From Phycisphaeraceae bacterium (lineage in GTDB: Bacteria; Planctomycetota; Phycisphaerae; Phycisphaerales; Phycisphaeraceae), in contig JANQFR010000084.1 of assembly GCA_028277745.1 (NCBI GenBank), positions 1-54,703 on the forward strand: a stretch of DNA of 54,703 bases, given 5' to 3'. Below are positions 25,258-33,867 of this stretch, in pieces; within the stretch, counting starts at the first letter, position 1, and the number at the start of each line of letters is the position of its first letter. The position numbers were made by a program, and so were the translations under genes. The notes under the pieces are model-generated. The model worked only from the letters and a program-made list of their open reading frames with translations. It was not told where the DNA came from and ran no database searches.

Positions 25258-28200
25258 TCAAGGTTCATCCCTTCGAAGCGCGGCGTGGGTCGCCAGTCGG
25301 CTGATCTCGCGCGGGGTCAGGGCACGGTGGTAAAGACGAATGTCGCTGAGCGAGCCGCGGAACCCCCCGCGCCCCAGCCCGCCTTCCGCCGAGTGCCGGG
25401 GGATGACGTAGCCGGGCATTGTTTGCTGGTCGACCAATTCCCCATCGACATAGAGCTGATGGACGCCGTGCGAGAAGACCGCGGCGACCGCGCGCCAGAC
25501 GTCCCCCACGGGCCAGTCCACGGTCAGCGTCGCGCGCGCATGGTTTCCCGCCACGGTGCGGAACACCAGCTCCCCGTCCCGCACCGCCAGCTCAAACCCG
25601 CCGAACCCGCCCCCCTCGGCGAAGATCACGCCGCCGTTCATATCGGTCTTGACCCATCCCGCGATCGTGCGAGCGTCGAACGCTTCGCGCATGAATCCCT
25701 TGTAACCCGAGCTCGTCTTGCCGCGGAGCACGACCCGGCTCCTGTCGCCGTGGAACGTCATGGCGTCACGCCCCTCGATCGGCTCGAACGTCACCCCGTC
25801 GGGTTCGACGATACGGTCCTTGCCGGAACGATCGATCAGTTGCTGGCCTTGCACGTCCAGGTGCAGCAACAGGCCGGCCCCCAGGTCCTCGCCATCGCCC
25901 GCCATCAGCATGATCGCGTCGTCCTTGTCGGGGTGAACGCGGTATCCCTCTCCGCCGGTGACCCGGAACGCCGCCTGTATGCTTTCGCGTTGCACATGGG
26001 GAAAAACGGTCGCCTGCGCTTCGGGCTGGCCGGCAGGGATGCGCACCGTGTAGGTTCCGTGATCGAACACGTCGTCTCCGGCCACGCTGGACTCGGAAAG
26101 GGCGATGCGCACCGCCAGGTCGTCGGCCGCGGGCCTGCTGAGCCGCACGATCAGGCGGTTCGCCCGATCCGCCGAGGCTTGAAACGGCTCGGCGACTTCC
26201 AGCCAGGCGTACGGGCCGGTCGGTTCGTGGGCGACCTGCCCGCGATACAACGCCAAGGCGCGCCGCCGGCCGCGCGGGGTCGCCTGGCCCACCGCCAGGC
26301 GAGATTCACGGCCGTGATCGAACTGCCGCACCGCTAGGGGATGCGGGCTTTGACTGTCGATTTGATCGTCTGCCGCGACGACCGACACGCTGCTGTTGTC
26401 GTTGACGATCCAGGGGCGCATCGGCTTGGAGCGCGGGCCGATCGAATTAAAGACCGCGCCCAGCACCTCGGTCTGACCGCCGTTGAGCGTCACAAGGTAC
26501 GGGCCGTGCCATTCGCCGAATTTGGCGCCGAGCACCACGACCCGGCCGCCATCGTTGACCAGGTGCGGGAACGCCCCCTCGACGTTCAGGTGGCGGAACC
26601 ACGCGTTCTGCCCGGTGATGACCACGTAGGGGTGACGCACCATCTCGTATGCGCTGGTGCCCAGCCCGCCGACGGCGCCCTCGAAAAACACGTCGCCGCG
26701 CCCCGAGTTGCGGTAAGGCCCGGCGACCGAGTCCCGGATCACCAGCGCCTTGTCCGAGGCGTTGTCGTAGACCCAGCCGCAATGGGAGACGTTCAGCCGC
26801 TCGATCCACGTCGCCTCGTGTGTCGGGGTCTCGATCCGCAGCACCGGCTTGTCTCGCCCCAACCCGCCGGCGGGGCGCAGCCCGACCCGGTTGTTCACGC
26901 CGATGCCGCCCGGCGCCGCGCCGATCAGCCGGCGGACGCCGCCCCGCAGGATGAGGGTGTCGCTCACGGCATACGACCCGGGCAGGTAAACCGTGCTCGC
27001 CCCCGAGTCGATCGCGGCCTGAATCGCGGCGGTGTCGTCGCCCTGGGCTTGCCCATCGACGATCGCCCACGTCGAGGGGTCATCATCCGGCGGCGCCGGC
27101 GCATCGCGGATCGGCAGGTTCAATGACCGGGTCGGCGGGTCGCTCCCCAGGGTGAGCACCCCGCTGCTGACGAACTCATCGACACGATCCCCGGCCACCT
27201 GCTCCCCGTTGCTGTCGATCGCCACGCCGTAGCCGTCGATCTCGATGTTTCGGGCAAACAACAGGCCGCCCTGATTGATGATCGCCGCCCGGTCGGGCGA
27301 CCCGCCGCGCAGCCGGCTGTCCAGCAGCACGACTTGGGCGTGCTTGCCCCGCCCGATGACCGCGGGCGCTTGATTGTCGCTGACGAGTCTCCGGATCGTG
27401 ACCGGCTTGTCCGCACTCAGGAGCCCCGCGGTCCGCTGCCCTTGCAGCTCGATGTCCTCAAGCACGTACATGATCTTTCGGGAGCGCATCGCGACGCCGG
27501 TGTCGAAGCCGACGACCCGCACCCGACGGACGCGGGCGATCCCGGATAGTTCGCCCGGCATCTCGAGCCCCGTGTGGCCCCGCTTCTGCGGATCGGTCGA
27601 GCGGATCGTCAGGTCTTCGATGTAGCCGGTGTTGTTGTTGTGATACCGGACCCCGACCGCGCCGGGGTTATCCCGGCCCACCTCGACCGTCAAGCCGGAC
27701 ACGACATTGTTGAATGAGATGTTCGACGCGAACCGTCCCAGCCCGGCGAACGTGATGACCGGCCGCGGTTTCCGCCGGTCGCCGAACCCCGGCGAAGCCT
27801 CGGCCAGGCGGATCACGGTCCGCCCGGACCCGTCGCCGATGACGTGCATGTGCTGGGGCTTGCCCGGGCCGAAATCCAGCGTGTCGCGGACGAGGTATAC
27901 GCCTTGCGGGAAGTAAATCTCGATCGGGCGCCGGTCCTGCGGACGCTGGTTGCGGAACCGGGCCCACGCGTCGCGGAACGCCCGTTGTAGGGCGGCGGTG
28001 CTGTCCCTTCGGCCGGTAGGGTCTGCGCGATAGGGCGGCCGGGTGACATTGAAGCGGTCCGAATCGGGCGCGGGCTCGGCCCTGGGATCGATAGACGCGT
28101 GATCGGGCGCCTCGGCCCCGGGCGTGAGCGTCATCGTGTCGATCTCAAACCGCCCCGCGGCTTCGTACAACCCCGGCGACAGCTTGATGGTCAGCGTCCC

Positions 28201-28638
28201 GTCGGGCGCCTCGAAGGTTTTCGATTGGAGATGCCAGCGGCCGTGGGTCCTGGGATGCAGGACCTGGTAGCCGATCGCCCGGCGTCCCTCGCCCTCGAAC
28301 TTGACCAGGACCTTGGCGGTGTGTTTCGGCGGAGCGGCGTCTTGCAGGTCCAGCACGCGTGCGGACAGCGCCAGGGTCATCGGCCCGTCGGCCCAGCCGG
28401 CGGCGTCGATCCGGTAATGCCGCACCGTCGTCCCCGCGGCCTGCCGTTGCAGGCGTAAGATCGTCCGCCCCTCGCTCACCGCCCACCCCCCGCCGCCCCA
28501 CCCGGCTTCGCCGGCGCAGGTCTCCACCCACCCGTCCAACGGCGTGGGACGATCCGGGGCGACAGGGCCGCCCGAAGAAGCCGCGGCCGTGAACAGAGCA
28601 AAAGCACAAGCGCCTATCGATGCCAGCATGCGTTTCAT
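25258..28638 (-). CDS. Secreted beta-helix carbohydrate-active protein with Calx-beta-like and LamG domains
   Basis: About 1126 residues from ATG 28638 (a GTG at 28647 is possible). Signal peptide MKRMLASIGACAFALFTAAA. Domains in order: a carbohydrate-binding-like N-terminal region (about 30-190); a pectate-lyase-3/GH55-type right-handed beta-helix start (ADPTGRRDSTAALQRAF...YFPQGVYLV, about 205-500); a second such unit (GDDTAAIQAAIDSGASTVYLPGSY, about 530-790); a Calx-beta-like segment (LIVRLSRPAADD..., about 810-905); and a C-terminal concanavalin-like LamG domain (IAGWVKTDMNGGVIF...HQLYVDGELV, about 930-1110). The doubled helix suggests a GH55-like glucanase or a lyase, but catalytic residues cannot be assigned. 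It lies between prepilin-type and GH10-like genes. Confidence 0.82.
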   Translation of the reverse strand: MKRMLASIGACAFALFTAAASSGGPVAPDRPTPLDGWVETCAGEAGWGGGGWAVSEGRTILRLQRQAAGTTVRHYRIDAAGWADGPMTLALSARVLDLQDAAPPKHTAKVLVKFEGEGRRAIGYQVLHPRTHGRWHLQSKTFEAPDGTLTIKLSPGLYEAAGRFEIDTMTLTPGAEAPDHASIDPRAEPAPDSDRFNVTRPPYRADPTGRRDSTAALQRAFRDAWARFRNQRPQDRRPIEIYFPQGVYLVRDTLDFGPGKPQHMHVIGDGSGRTVIRLAEASPGFGDRRKPRPVITFAGLGRFASNISFNNVVSGLTVEVGRDNPGAVGVRYHNNNTGYIEDLTIRSTDPQKRGHTGLEMPGELSGIARVRRVRVVGFDTGVAMRSRKIMYVLEDIELQGQRTAGLLSADKPVTIRRLVSDNQAPAVIGRGKHAQVVLLDSRLRGGSPDRAAIINQGGLLFARNIEIDGYGVAIDSNGEQVAGDRVDEFVSSGVLTLGSDPPTRSLNLPIRDAPAPPDDDPSTWAIVDGQAQGDDTAAIQAAIDSGASTVYLPGSYAVSDTLILRGGVRRLIGAAPGGIGVNNRVGLRPAGGLGRDKPVLRIETPTHEATWIERLNVSHCGWVYDNASDKALVIRDSVAGPYRNSGRGDVFFEGAVGGLGTSAYEMVRHPYVVITGQNAWFRHLNVEGAFPHLVNDGGRVVVLGAKFGEWHGPYLVTLNGGQTEVLGAVFNSIGPRSKPMRPWIVNDNSSVSVVAADDQIDSQSPHPLAVRQFDHGRESRLAVGQATPRGRRRALALYRGQVAHEPTGPYAWLEVAEPFQASADRANRLIVRLSRPAADDLAVRIALSESSVAGDDVFDHGTYTVRIPAGQPEAQATVFPHVQRESIQAAFRVTGGEGYRVHPDKDDAIMLMAGDGEDLGAGLLLHLDVQGQQLIDRSGKDRIVEPDGVTFEPIEGRDAMTFHGDRSRVVLRGKTSSGYKGFMREAFDARTIAGWVKTDMNGGVIFAEGGGFGGFELAVRDGELVFRTVAGNHARATLTVDWPVGDVWRAVAAVFSHGVHQLYVDGELVDQQTMPGYVIPRHSAEGGLGRGGFRGSLSDIRLYHRALTPREISRLATHAALRRDEP

Positions 28639-28678
28639 ACAACCCACTCAAAAGACGGCTTGCACACCGCCGATCGTT

Positions 28679-29494
28679 TCACGGGGTCGTCCCGACAAAG
28701 CGGGCCAACTCGCCATTGCGGCCGGTGGACATATCCTGAACCTCTTCAAGGCCCACCGAGGCGCCGTGCCCGTCGCCAAACACGAAGTTCGCGCCGGAGC
28801 CGGCGTGCGCATCCGCGCCCCAGAAGCCGCTCCGCCAGGGCCAGGGGAACGCCGAGCTTTCCGGGTCGACCGGCAGCGTGGGGTTGTCTCCGCCGCCCGC
28901 GATGGAGAGCCATTGGTAATTGGAGAATTTTTGAACGCCCGAGTGCCACGCTGTGACCCCGCCCATGTCTCCGAACCAGAAGACATCCGAATTCAGAAGG
29001 CTGTACCGCAGCTCCTGGGCGGAGGGCTGGTTCAGGAACTGTTGGCGTCCGCCCAGCCGGTCGTTGAGGCCGTAGCTGTAGTCGTTCTGCCCCAGGCTGC
29101 CGTACCGCCTCGGGACAATCGCGTTGTTGGCCAACGGACAGTTCAGGGCGGAGTTGACGGGCGACCCGCTGTGCCTGACCCACAGGCCCTCGGTTTTTTG
29201 ATACCACCAGTTATCCGAGAACTGCCAGTAGTACCGCGACGCGGTCTGCCCGGAGGGCGGGGTCGAAGGCGGGCCGCTCCACGCGTACCCGTTGTGGGGC
29301 AGCACCCCGTTGTGTTCGGTGGCGTAGACCGTGCCCCAGATCCCGATCTGGCGGAGGTTGTTCTTGCACACCGCGTTCCGCGCCGCGTCACGCGCGTCCT
29401 TCAACACCGGCAGCAGCAGGGCGATCAGGAGAGCGATGATGCTGATCACGACGAGCAATTCAATCAACGTAAAACCATTGTTTTTGATTTTCAT
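28679..29494 (-). CDS. Prepilin-type N-terminal cleavage/methylation protein (H-x-DG family)
   Basis: About 271 residues from ATG 29494, selected because GAGG lies 7 bases upstream and the product then starts [23 protein letters not shown], a short canonical type IV prepilin signal with Glu at +5. The remainder is a soluble domain with several Trp/Tyr-rich stretches. Near the end, [14 protein letters not shown] is a variant of the H-X9-DG signature with ten intervening residues, as in the protein at 10035-10775. Presumed exported through a pseudopilus-type system; its role is unknown. It follows a PEP-CTERM gene and precedes a secreted carbohydrase, the same order as in the first module. Confidence 0.88.
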   Translation of the reverse strand: MKIKNNGFTLIELLVVISIIALLIALLLPVLKDARDAARNAVCKNNLRQIGIWGTVYATEHNGVLPHNGYAWSGPPSTPPSGQTASRYYWQFSDNWWYQKTEGLWVRHSGSPVNSALNCPLANNAIVPRRYGSLGQNDYSYGLNDRLGGRQQFLNQPSAQELRYSLLNSDVFWFGDMGGVTAWHSGVQKFSNYQWLSIAGGGDNPTLPVDPESSAFPWPWRSGFWGADAHAGSGANFVFGDGHGASVGLEEVQDMSTGRNGELARFVGTTP

Positions 29495-29578
29495 GTTGAA
29501 CCTCAGGCCGGGGTGAGGTGGGGATGAACGCTTGACCATCGCGTCAGAACGGATGAGATTCAATCAGCCGCCCGATCC

Positions 29579-30328
29579 TCATCGCCTGCGACGGGGGAAG
29601 ACGCAGAGGCACCCGACCGCCACGAGCGCCAGCGACGTCGGCTCGGGGACGACCACGCCCACGGCGGCGACATCAAAGGTGCTGCCGTTGGTCGTGACGC
29701 GGAAGCCGGTGACCGTGGAGAGGTCGCCCGTGCCGGTGAAATCGCTCAGCCTGAAAGACTCGCCCGTCCGGTCGCGGTTGTTCAGGTTCCCGCCGCTCTC
29801 CCGCTTCAGATCAACTTGTTTGCTGAATGTGTTCTGGAACTCGCCCGACCCGATATTCAGCGCGTACGAGCCGACCAGGGCATTAGATGCGTCGATCAGC
29901 CGGAGCGTGATCGATTCGCTCGCCTTGCCGTCGCGGATGATGAAGAGCAGTTCATCGGGCGCCAACGTCCTGCCGTATTGGAAGTTGGTGTTGGCCCCGA
30001 CATTCAGCACGCCGGTCCCGTAGTTGAGGCCGAGCACCGCGGCTTCGTCGCTGCCCGGGTCCGCGGCGTTCTGCCCCCAGACCCGTTCCGGATTCCCGGG
30101 GAAGGTCACGCCCGTGATCGACTCCAGGTCCGCGTACGTCACGCCGTCGACGGTGATGGACGTGATCGTCGCGTTGGTGTTCAGATCGCCTGCGGGCGAC
30201 GGGTTGATCGTGACGTCGGTGACGGGAAGGACCGCGGCGTACGAGTGCGTCGCCACGGCCGCCGCACAGATCAGGGCCGAAACGAGGTGCGGGCGCCAGC
30301 AGGCGGGGCGATGGGTTGCCGGGAACAT
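29579..30328 (-). CDS. PEP-CTERM sorted surface/exported protein
   Basis: About 249 residues from ATG 30328, supported by GGAGG 8 bases upstream. Signal peptide ends around THSYA. The body is beta-rich and contains FQYGRTLAPDELLFIIRDG and several Asn/Thr-rich strands; no enzymatic motif is recognised. The C-terminus VVPEPTSLALVAVGCLCVFPRRRR has the PEP motif, a hydrophobic helix and four Arg, the exosortase sorting signal. It lies 78 bases after a LacI gene on the same strand and before a prepilin-type gene. Its sequence is not clearly related to the PEP-CTERM protein at 10904-12079 beyond the sorting tail. Confidence 0.88.
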   Translation of the reverse strand: MFPATHRPACWRPHLVSALICAAAVATHSYAAVLPVTDVTINPSPAGDLNTNATITSITVDGVTYADLESITGVTFPGNPERVWGQNAADPGSDEAAVLGLNYGTGVLNVGANTNFQYGRTLAPDELLFIIRDGKASESITLRLIDASNALVGSYALNIGSGEFQNTFSKQVDLKRESGGNLNNRDRTGESFRLSDFTGTGDLSTVTGFRVTTNGSTFDVAAVGVVVPEPTSLALVAVGCLCVFPRRRR

Positions 30329-30406
30329 GAGAAGACCTCCATTTAAAAGATGAGAAAAGAACAAGGATCCGCTATCGCGAGACGAGACGGCATGACAGGC
30401 CTGTGG

Positions 30407-31474
30407 TCAGGCGGGTGTTCGAGGCCGCGGATCCTTTTCACGGGGCGCCGCGACGGATTCTCCACCCATCCGGCTGTAAGGCACGGCCGTGCTGGGCAGA
30501 CGCCTCGTGACGTCATCGAGTTTGGCGACCAGCATGTCCACGGCCTTGTGGCCCACGGCCTGCATGGGGACTTTCATCGTGCTCACCTTGGGGCCCAGGT
30601 CGCTGAACGACCGCGCGTCGTGAAACGCCACGATCGACAGGTCCGTGGGGATGCGCCAACCGATCGACATCCCGGCCAGCGCCACAAAGCCCGCCTCGCC
30701 GGTGGCCGCCGTGATCACCGCGGTGGGCTGTTCCGCGGCCAGCACCCGCCGCCAGTCTTCCACCGCATGAAAGTCCGAGCGGCGCGTCAAATCGGCGCGT
30801 TGCAGGGGAGCCAACCCGCTTTCCCTCATCGCGTCGAGGTAGCCGGCTTCACGAGCCACGGCGCTGTAATGCCCCGCCGGGCGGGCGATGTCCGCGGGTT
30901 CGCCCCGCTGCATCGGGATCAGCAGGATCCGGCGGTGCCCCAGCCCGATCAACTCCTGCGTCGCCCGGTAAGCCGCCCCGTAGTCGTCCGGGTACACGCA
31001 GTCGAATTCCGACTTGGTGTTCACCCAGATGACCGGCAACGCCAGTTGCTGCAGCGACTTGATGACCGGCGGCGGGATCTCGTCCGAAAGGTGAACGATT
31101 AAGCCGTCCACGCAATGCTCCCGCAGCAGCTTGGGGGCGGATTCAGGATCGGCCAGGTCCTCGATCCGCGCTTCGCAGTAGGTCATGTGCAGGTCGTGCC
31201 GGGCCAGGGCGTGGCTCACGCCTTTGTTCAGGTTGAACTGCAGGTGGCTCACATCACTCCGCGTCAGCATCCCCACGTGCCCGAACCGACGGGTGCGCGT
31301 GGCGGCGGCGGCGCTGTTGCGGCGATAGCCCATGTCATCCGCGAGCTTTTGAATCTCCTGAACGCGGCGGGCCGTGCTGGACCACGTCTGCTTCGTGGTT
31401 CCGTTCAACGCCCGCGCCACCGTCATGCGCGAGACGCCTGCTTTCTGTGCGATTTGATCGAGAGTGACCGCCAT
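30407..31474 (-). CDS. LacI-family transcriptional regulator (module D)
   Basis: A 355-residue LacI/GalR protein. The start is ATG 31474 (MAVTLDQIAQKAGVSRMTVARALNG); a reading back to 31549 would begin upstream of the promoter and is rejected. DNA-reading residues R-M differ from the other LacI proteins here, and the CYAS segment is missing, so this one is of separate descent. The effector domain has CVDGLIVHLSDE and DLSIVAFHDAR. An excellent promoter and a near-perfect palindrome over its transcription start indicate autoregulation, and the four genes behind it (PEP-CTERM, prepilin-type, beta-helix, GH10-like) are probably in the same transcript. Confidence 0.94.
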   Translation of the reverse strand: MAVTLDQIAQKAGVSRMTVARALNGTTKQTWSSTARRVQEIQKLADDMGYRRNSAAAATRTRRFGHVGMLTRSDVSHLQFNLNKGVSHALARHDLHMTYCEARIEDLADPESAPKLLREHCVDGLIVHLSDEIPPPVIKSLQQLALPVIWVNTKSEFDCVYPDDYGAAYRATQELIGLGHRRILLIPMQRGEPADIARPAGHYSAVAREAGYLDAMRESGLAPLQRADLTRRSDFHAVEDWRRVLAAEQPTAVITAATGEAGFVALAGMSIGWRIPTDLSIVAFHDARSFSDLGPKVSTMKVPMQAVGHKAVDMLVAKLDDVTRRLPSTAVPYSRMGGESVAAPREKDPRPRTPA

Positions 31475-31483
31475 GTAAAATGT

Positions 31484-31539
31484 GCTCGATACCAAATTGT
31501 TATCGAGCGCATTATGGCCGCCCGGCGCGGATCTGTCAA
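31484..31539 (-). promoter_or_regulatory. Promoter and start-site operator of module D
   Basis: On the minus strand TTGACA (31534-31539 complement) and CATAAT (31511-31516 complement) are 17 bases apart, giving a start near 31504. The palindrome at 31484-31508 has perfect arms GCTCGATA and TATCGAGC around a 9-base centre whose inner CAAATTG is also symmetric. It covers the predicted start, a classic repression position. Confidence 0.75.
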
Positions 31540-31669
31540 GCATGCTCATTACATATCCTCTTTAAGCCCATTCTCCCGCCGATCGGCGGCGCCCGCCCAG
31601 GCTCCAGATGGCCGCGGCACGCCTGCCTATGATGCCCGGTGATCAAAAGGCACCCAGCGAGGCGTTGCG

Positions 31670-32479
31670 ATGGACAGGTTTGAACACAGGACCGTGGTGG
31701 TGACCGGCGGCAGCAGCGGCATGGGGCTGGAGACGGCCCGCCTGCTGCTGCGGGAAAAGGCCCGCGTGGTGGTGACCGGCCGCAACGAGGGGAAACTCGA
31801 TGCCGCGGCCAGTGACTTGCTGGCGACCGACGGGGGCGTCGACGCGGATCGGTTGCTTGCCGTGGCCAGCGATACGTCGGATCTGAGTCAGATCGATCAT
31901 GTGGTCGATCGGGTGAAAGAGCGTTTCGGCGAAGTGGATGGGCTGTTCGCCAACGCCGGGATCGGGATCTTCAAGCCGATCCCGGACCTCACCGAGGCGG
32001 ATTGCGATCAACTGGTCAATATCAACTTCAAGGGCCTGTTCTTCACGGTCCAGAAGTTTCTGCCCCTGATGCGTCGTCCGGCCGGCGGTGAGGATCGCGA
32101 CCGATCGATCCTGCTGAATTCATCCTGGACCGCCCACCGCGGCCTGCTCGGGGCGCACCTGTATTCGGCCACCAAGGCGGGCGTTCAGAGCATGGCCCGC
32201 ACAATGGCGCACGAACTGTCGGCGGAGGGGATTCGCGTCAACTCGATCAGCCCGGGCTACATCCGAACGCCGATCGTTGAAGCCATCGGGATGACGCAGG
32301 ATGACGTGGATGCGCGTTCCCCTGAAGTTCCATTGGAGCGCTGGGGGAATCCCGAGGAGATCGCCACCGTGGCGGCCTTCCTGCTCTCCTCGGACGCGTC
32401 TTATGTGACCGGCCAGGACATCCTGGTGGACGGCGGCCTGGTCGGCGCGCACAAGTCCGCCGCGGGAGAGGTCGTGTAA
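31670..32479 (+). CDS. Short-chain dehydrogenase/reductase
   Basis: A 269-residue classical SDR. The NAD(P)-binding motif is TGGSSGMG (residues 12-19), NAG follows near residue 96, and the catalytic Tyr165-x-x-x-Lys169 sits in YSATKAG. The C-terminus has PGYIRTP and the family-typical YVTGQDILVDGG. It probably oxidises or reduces a sugar or sugar acid, but the substrate is not evident. GAGG lies about 8 bases before the ATG. It diverges from the LacI gene of module D and is followed after 11 bases by a GntR-type regulator, with which it is likely co-transcribed. Confidence 0.9.
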   Translation: MDRFEHRTVVVTGGSSGMGLETARLLLREKARVVVTGRNEGKLDAAASDLLATDGGVDADRLLAVASDTSDLSQIDHVVDRVKERFGEVDGLFANAGIGIFKPIPDLTEADCDQLVNINFKGLFFTVQKFLPLMRRPAGGEDRDRSILLNSSWTAHRGLLGAHLYSATKAGVQSMARTMAHELSAEGIRVNSISPGYIRTPIVEAIGMTQDDVDARSPEVPLERWGNPEEIATVAAFLLSSDASYVTGQDILVDGGLVGAHKSAAGEVV

Positions 32480-32490
32480 GCCGGCGGCCC

Positions 32491-33603
32491 GTGGGGGCAG
32501 CCGCCCCGCATCACAAAGCAAAGATCAACCCAGGCCTGCTCAAGGCGTGGGTTATTTCCTATGCCGACCTTCGTCGACAGATTGTGTCGGGCGTCTACCC
32601 GCCCGGAGCGCGTCTGCCGACGTGGGATCGGATGGAAAAGCAGTTCGGCGTCCGCCGGCCGACGCTGACCCGGGCCCTGGCGCGGCTCAAAAGGGAAGGG
32701 TTTGTTTACGCCTCCAGCACCCGGGGCACCTTTGTGGCGGAGCGTCCGCCTCATCTTCATCGGTATGCCCTGGTGTTCGCCTCTTCGCCCGACCAGGTCG
32801 GCGAATTCGGGTGGAACCGCTTCTGGGGCGCCCTGGCGGATGAAGCGGTGGCGATCACTCAGTCGCAGGTCCGCCATGTGCAGGCGTTTTACGGGGTCAC
32901 CGGTCAGCCCGACAGCGAGGGGTACCGTCAACTCGAAGCGGACGTCCGGGCGAACCGGGTGGCCGGGCTCGTGGTGGTGGGCACGCAGCCGTTGATGAAT
33001 CTGCCGATCGTGACCGAGGCGAACGTGCCGAAGGCCGCGATCTGGGCGGGGGAACAGGTCGCGGGCATCCCGTCGGTCCATCTGGATCAACAGTCGTTTG
33101 TGGATCGCTCCCTCGATTGGCTCAAGCAGCGCGGCCGGCTTGATGCGGCGGTGCTGTCGAACAACACGGCGCCCTTCGAGATGTTCCGTGAAGGCGTTGC
33201 GCGTCGCGGCATGACCAGCAAGCCGTTCTGGTTCCTGACCGCCGACGCCCAACACCCCCAGACCGCGCACAATATCGTGCGTTTGTTAATGGACCCGGAC
33301 AACGCCCGGCGTCCCGACGCGCTGGTCGTTGCGGATGACAACCTGGTGGAGGATGCGCTGGCCGGCCTGATCTCCGCGGGCGTGCGGGCGCCTCAGGACA
33401 TTCATGTCGTCACGCACTGTAACTGGCCCTGGCCGGTCCGCAGTTCGGTCCCCACCCAACGTCTGGGTTTCGATGCGCGACAGGTGCTGGGGCGCTGTCT
33501 GGAGTTGATCGACGAGCAACGGTCCGGCGGCCGGCCGGGGCCCGTTCATCTGCTCCCGGCCGTGTTCGAGGACGAGGTGACCGCCGGGGTTCCCGGGCGG
33601 TGA
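32491..33603 (+). CDS. GntR-type regulator with LacI-like sensor domain (AraR-like)
   Basis: A 370-residue protein starting at GTG 32491. Residues about 20-85 form a GntR winged helix-turn-helix (ADLRRQIVSGVYPPGARLPTW...RPTLTRALARLKREG...RGTF). The rest is a periplasmic-binding-protein-like domain (YALVFASSPDQVGEFGW; VAGLVVVGTQP; PDALVVADDNLVEDALAGL; IHVVTHCNWP), giving the architecture of AraR-type sugar-responsive repressors. It probably controls the upstream dehydrogenase and the PEP-CTERM gene and sulfatase downstream. The dispersed hairpin repeat lies 88 bases past its stop. Confidence 0.88.
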   Translation: MGAAAPHHKAKINPGLLKAWVISYADLRRQIVSGVYPPGARLPTWDRMEKQFGVRRPTLTRALARLKREGFVYASSTRGTFVAERPPHLHRYALVFASSPDQVGEFGWNRFWGALADEAVAITQSQVRHVQAFYGVTGQPDSEGYRQLEADVRANRVAGLVVVGTQPLMNLPIVTEANVPKAAIWAGEQVAGIPSVHLDQQSFVDRSLDWLKQRGRLDAAVLSNNTAPFEMFREGVARRGMTSKPFWFLTADAQHPQTAHNIVRLLMDPDNARRPDALVVADDNLVEDALAGLISAGVRAPQDIHVVTHCNWPWPVRSSVPTQRLGFDARQVLGRCLELIDEQRSGGRPGPVHLLPAVFEDEVTAGVPGR

Positions 33604-33690
33604 CGACGGTGTCGTTGGAGGTCGTCATCGGTTTGAATTTTTGAGTGAGATTTTCCCAATGCGAGAAGCGATCCAATCGAATCTGTGATC

Positions 33691-33772
33691 AAGCCGGTCC
33701 TGAGCGCAGCGAAGGTCCGGATCGAGTCGGCGCGAAAGACATCCGGACCTTCGCTCCGCTCAGGACCGGCTT
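33691..33772. repeat. Inverted pair of dispersed hairpin repeats
   Basis: One 32-base copy (33691-33722, starting AAGCCGGTCCTGAGCG) and one inverted copy (33741-33772, starting ATCCGGACCTTCG) enclose 18 bases. Each copy is itself nearly palindromic, and together they could form an 82-base cruciform or long hairpin, the likely transcript end after the GntR gene. The rest of the 264-base gap (33604-33867) holds nothing else recognisable. Confidence 0.8.
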
Positions 33773-33867
33773 CTCACACACGCTCTTAGACGTAGACGTT
33801 CATAGCTTTTCTGGTTCAGAACACGTGTTTTCAATCGAATCCTTTTCACGCCAATGGAGGCTTTGCC

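Noticed and set aside
28638..28647. GTG start three codons upstream for the beta-helix protein
   Set aside because: Neither start has a strong Shine-Dalgarno; the ATG gives the standard basic signal-peptide start.
33691..33772. A CRISPR-like pair of repeats
   Set aside because: There are only two copies, in inverted orientation and each internally palindromic, with matching single copies elsewhere in the window. This fits a REP-like element.
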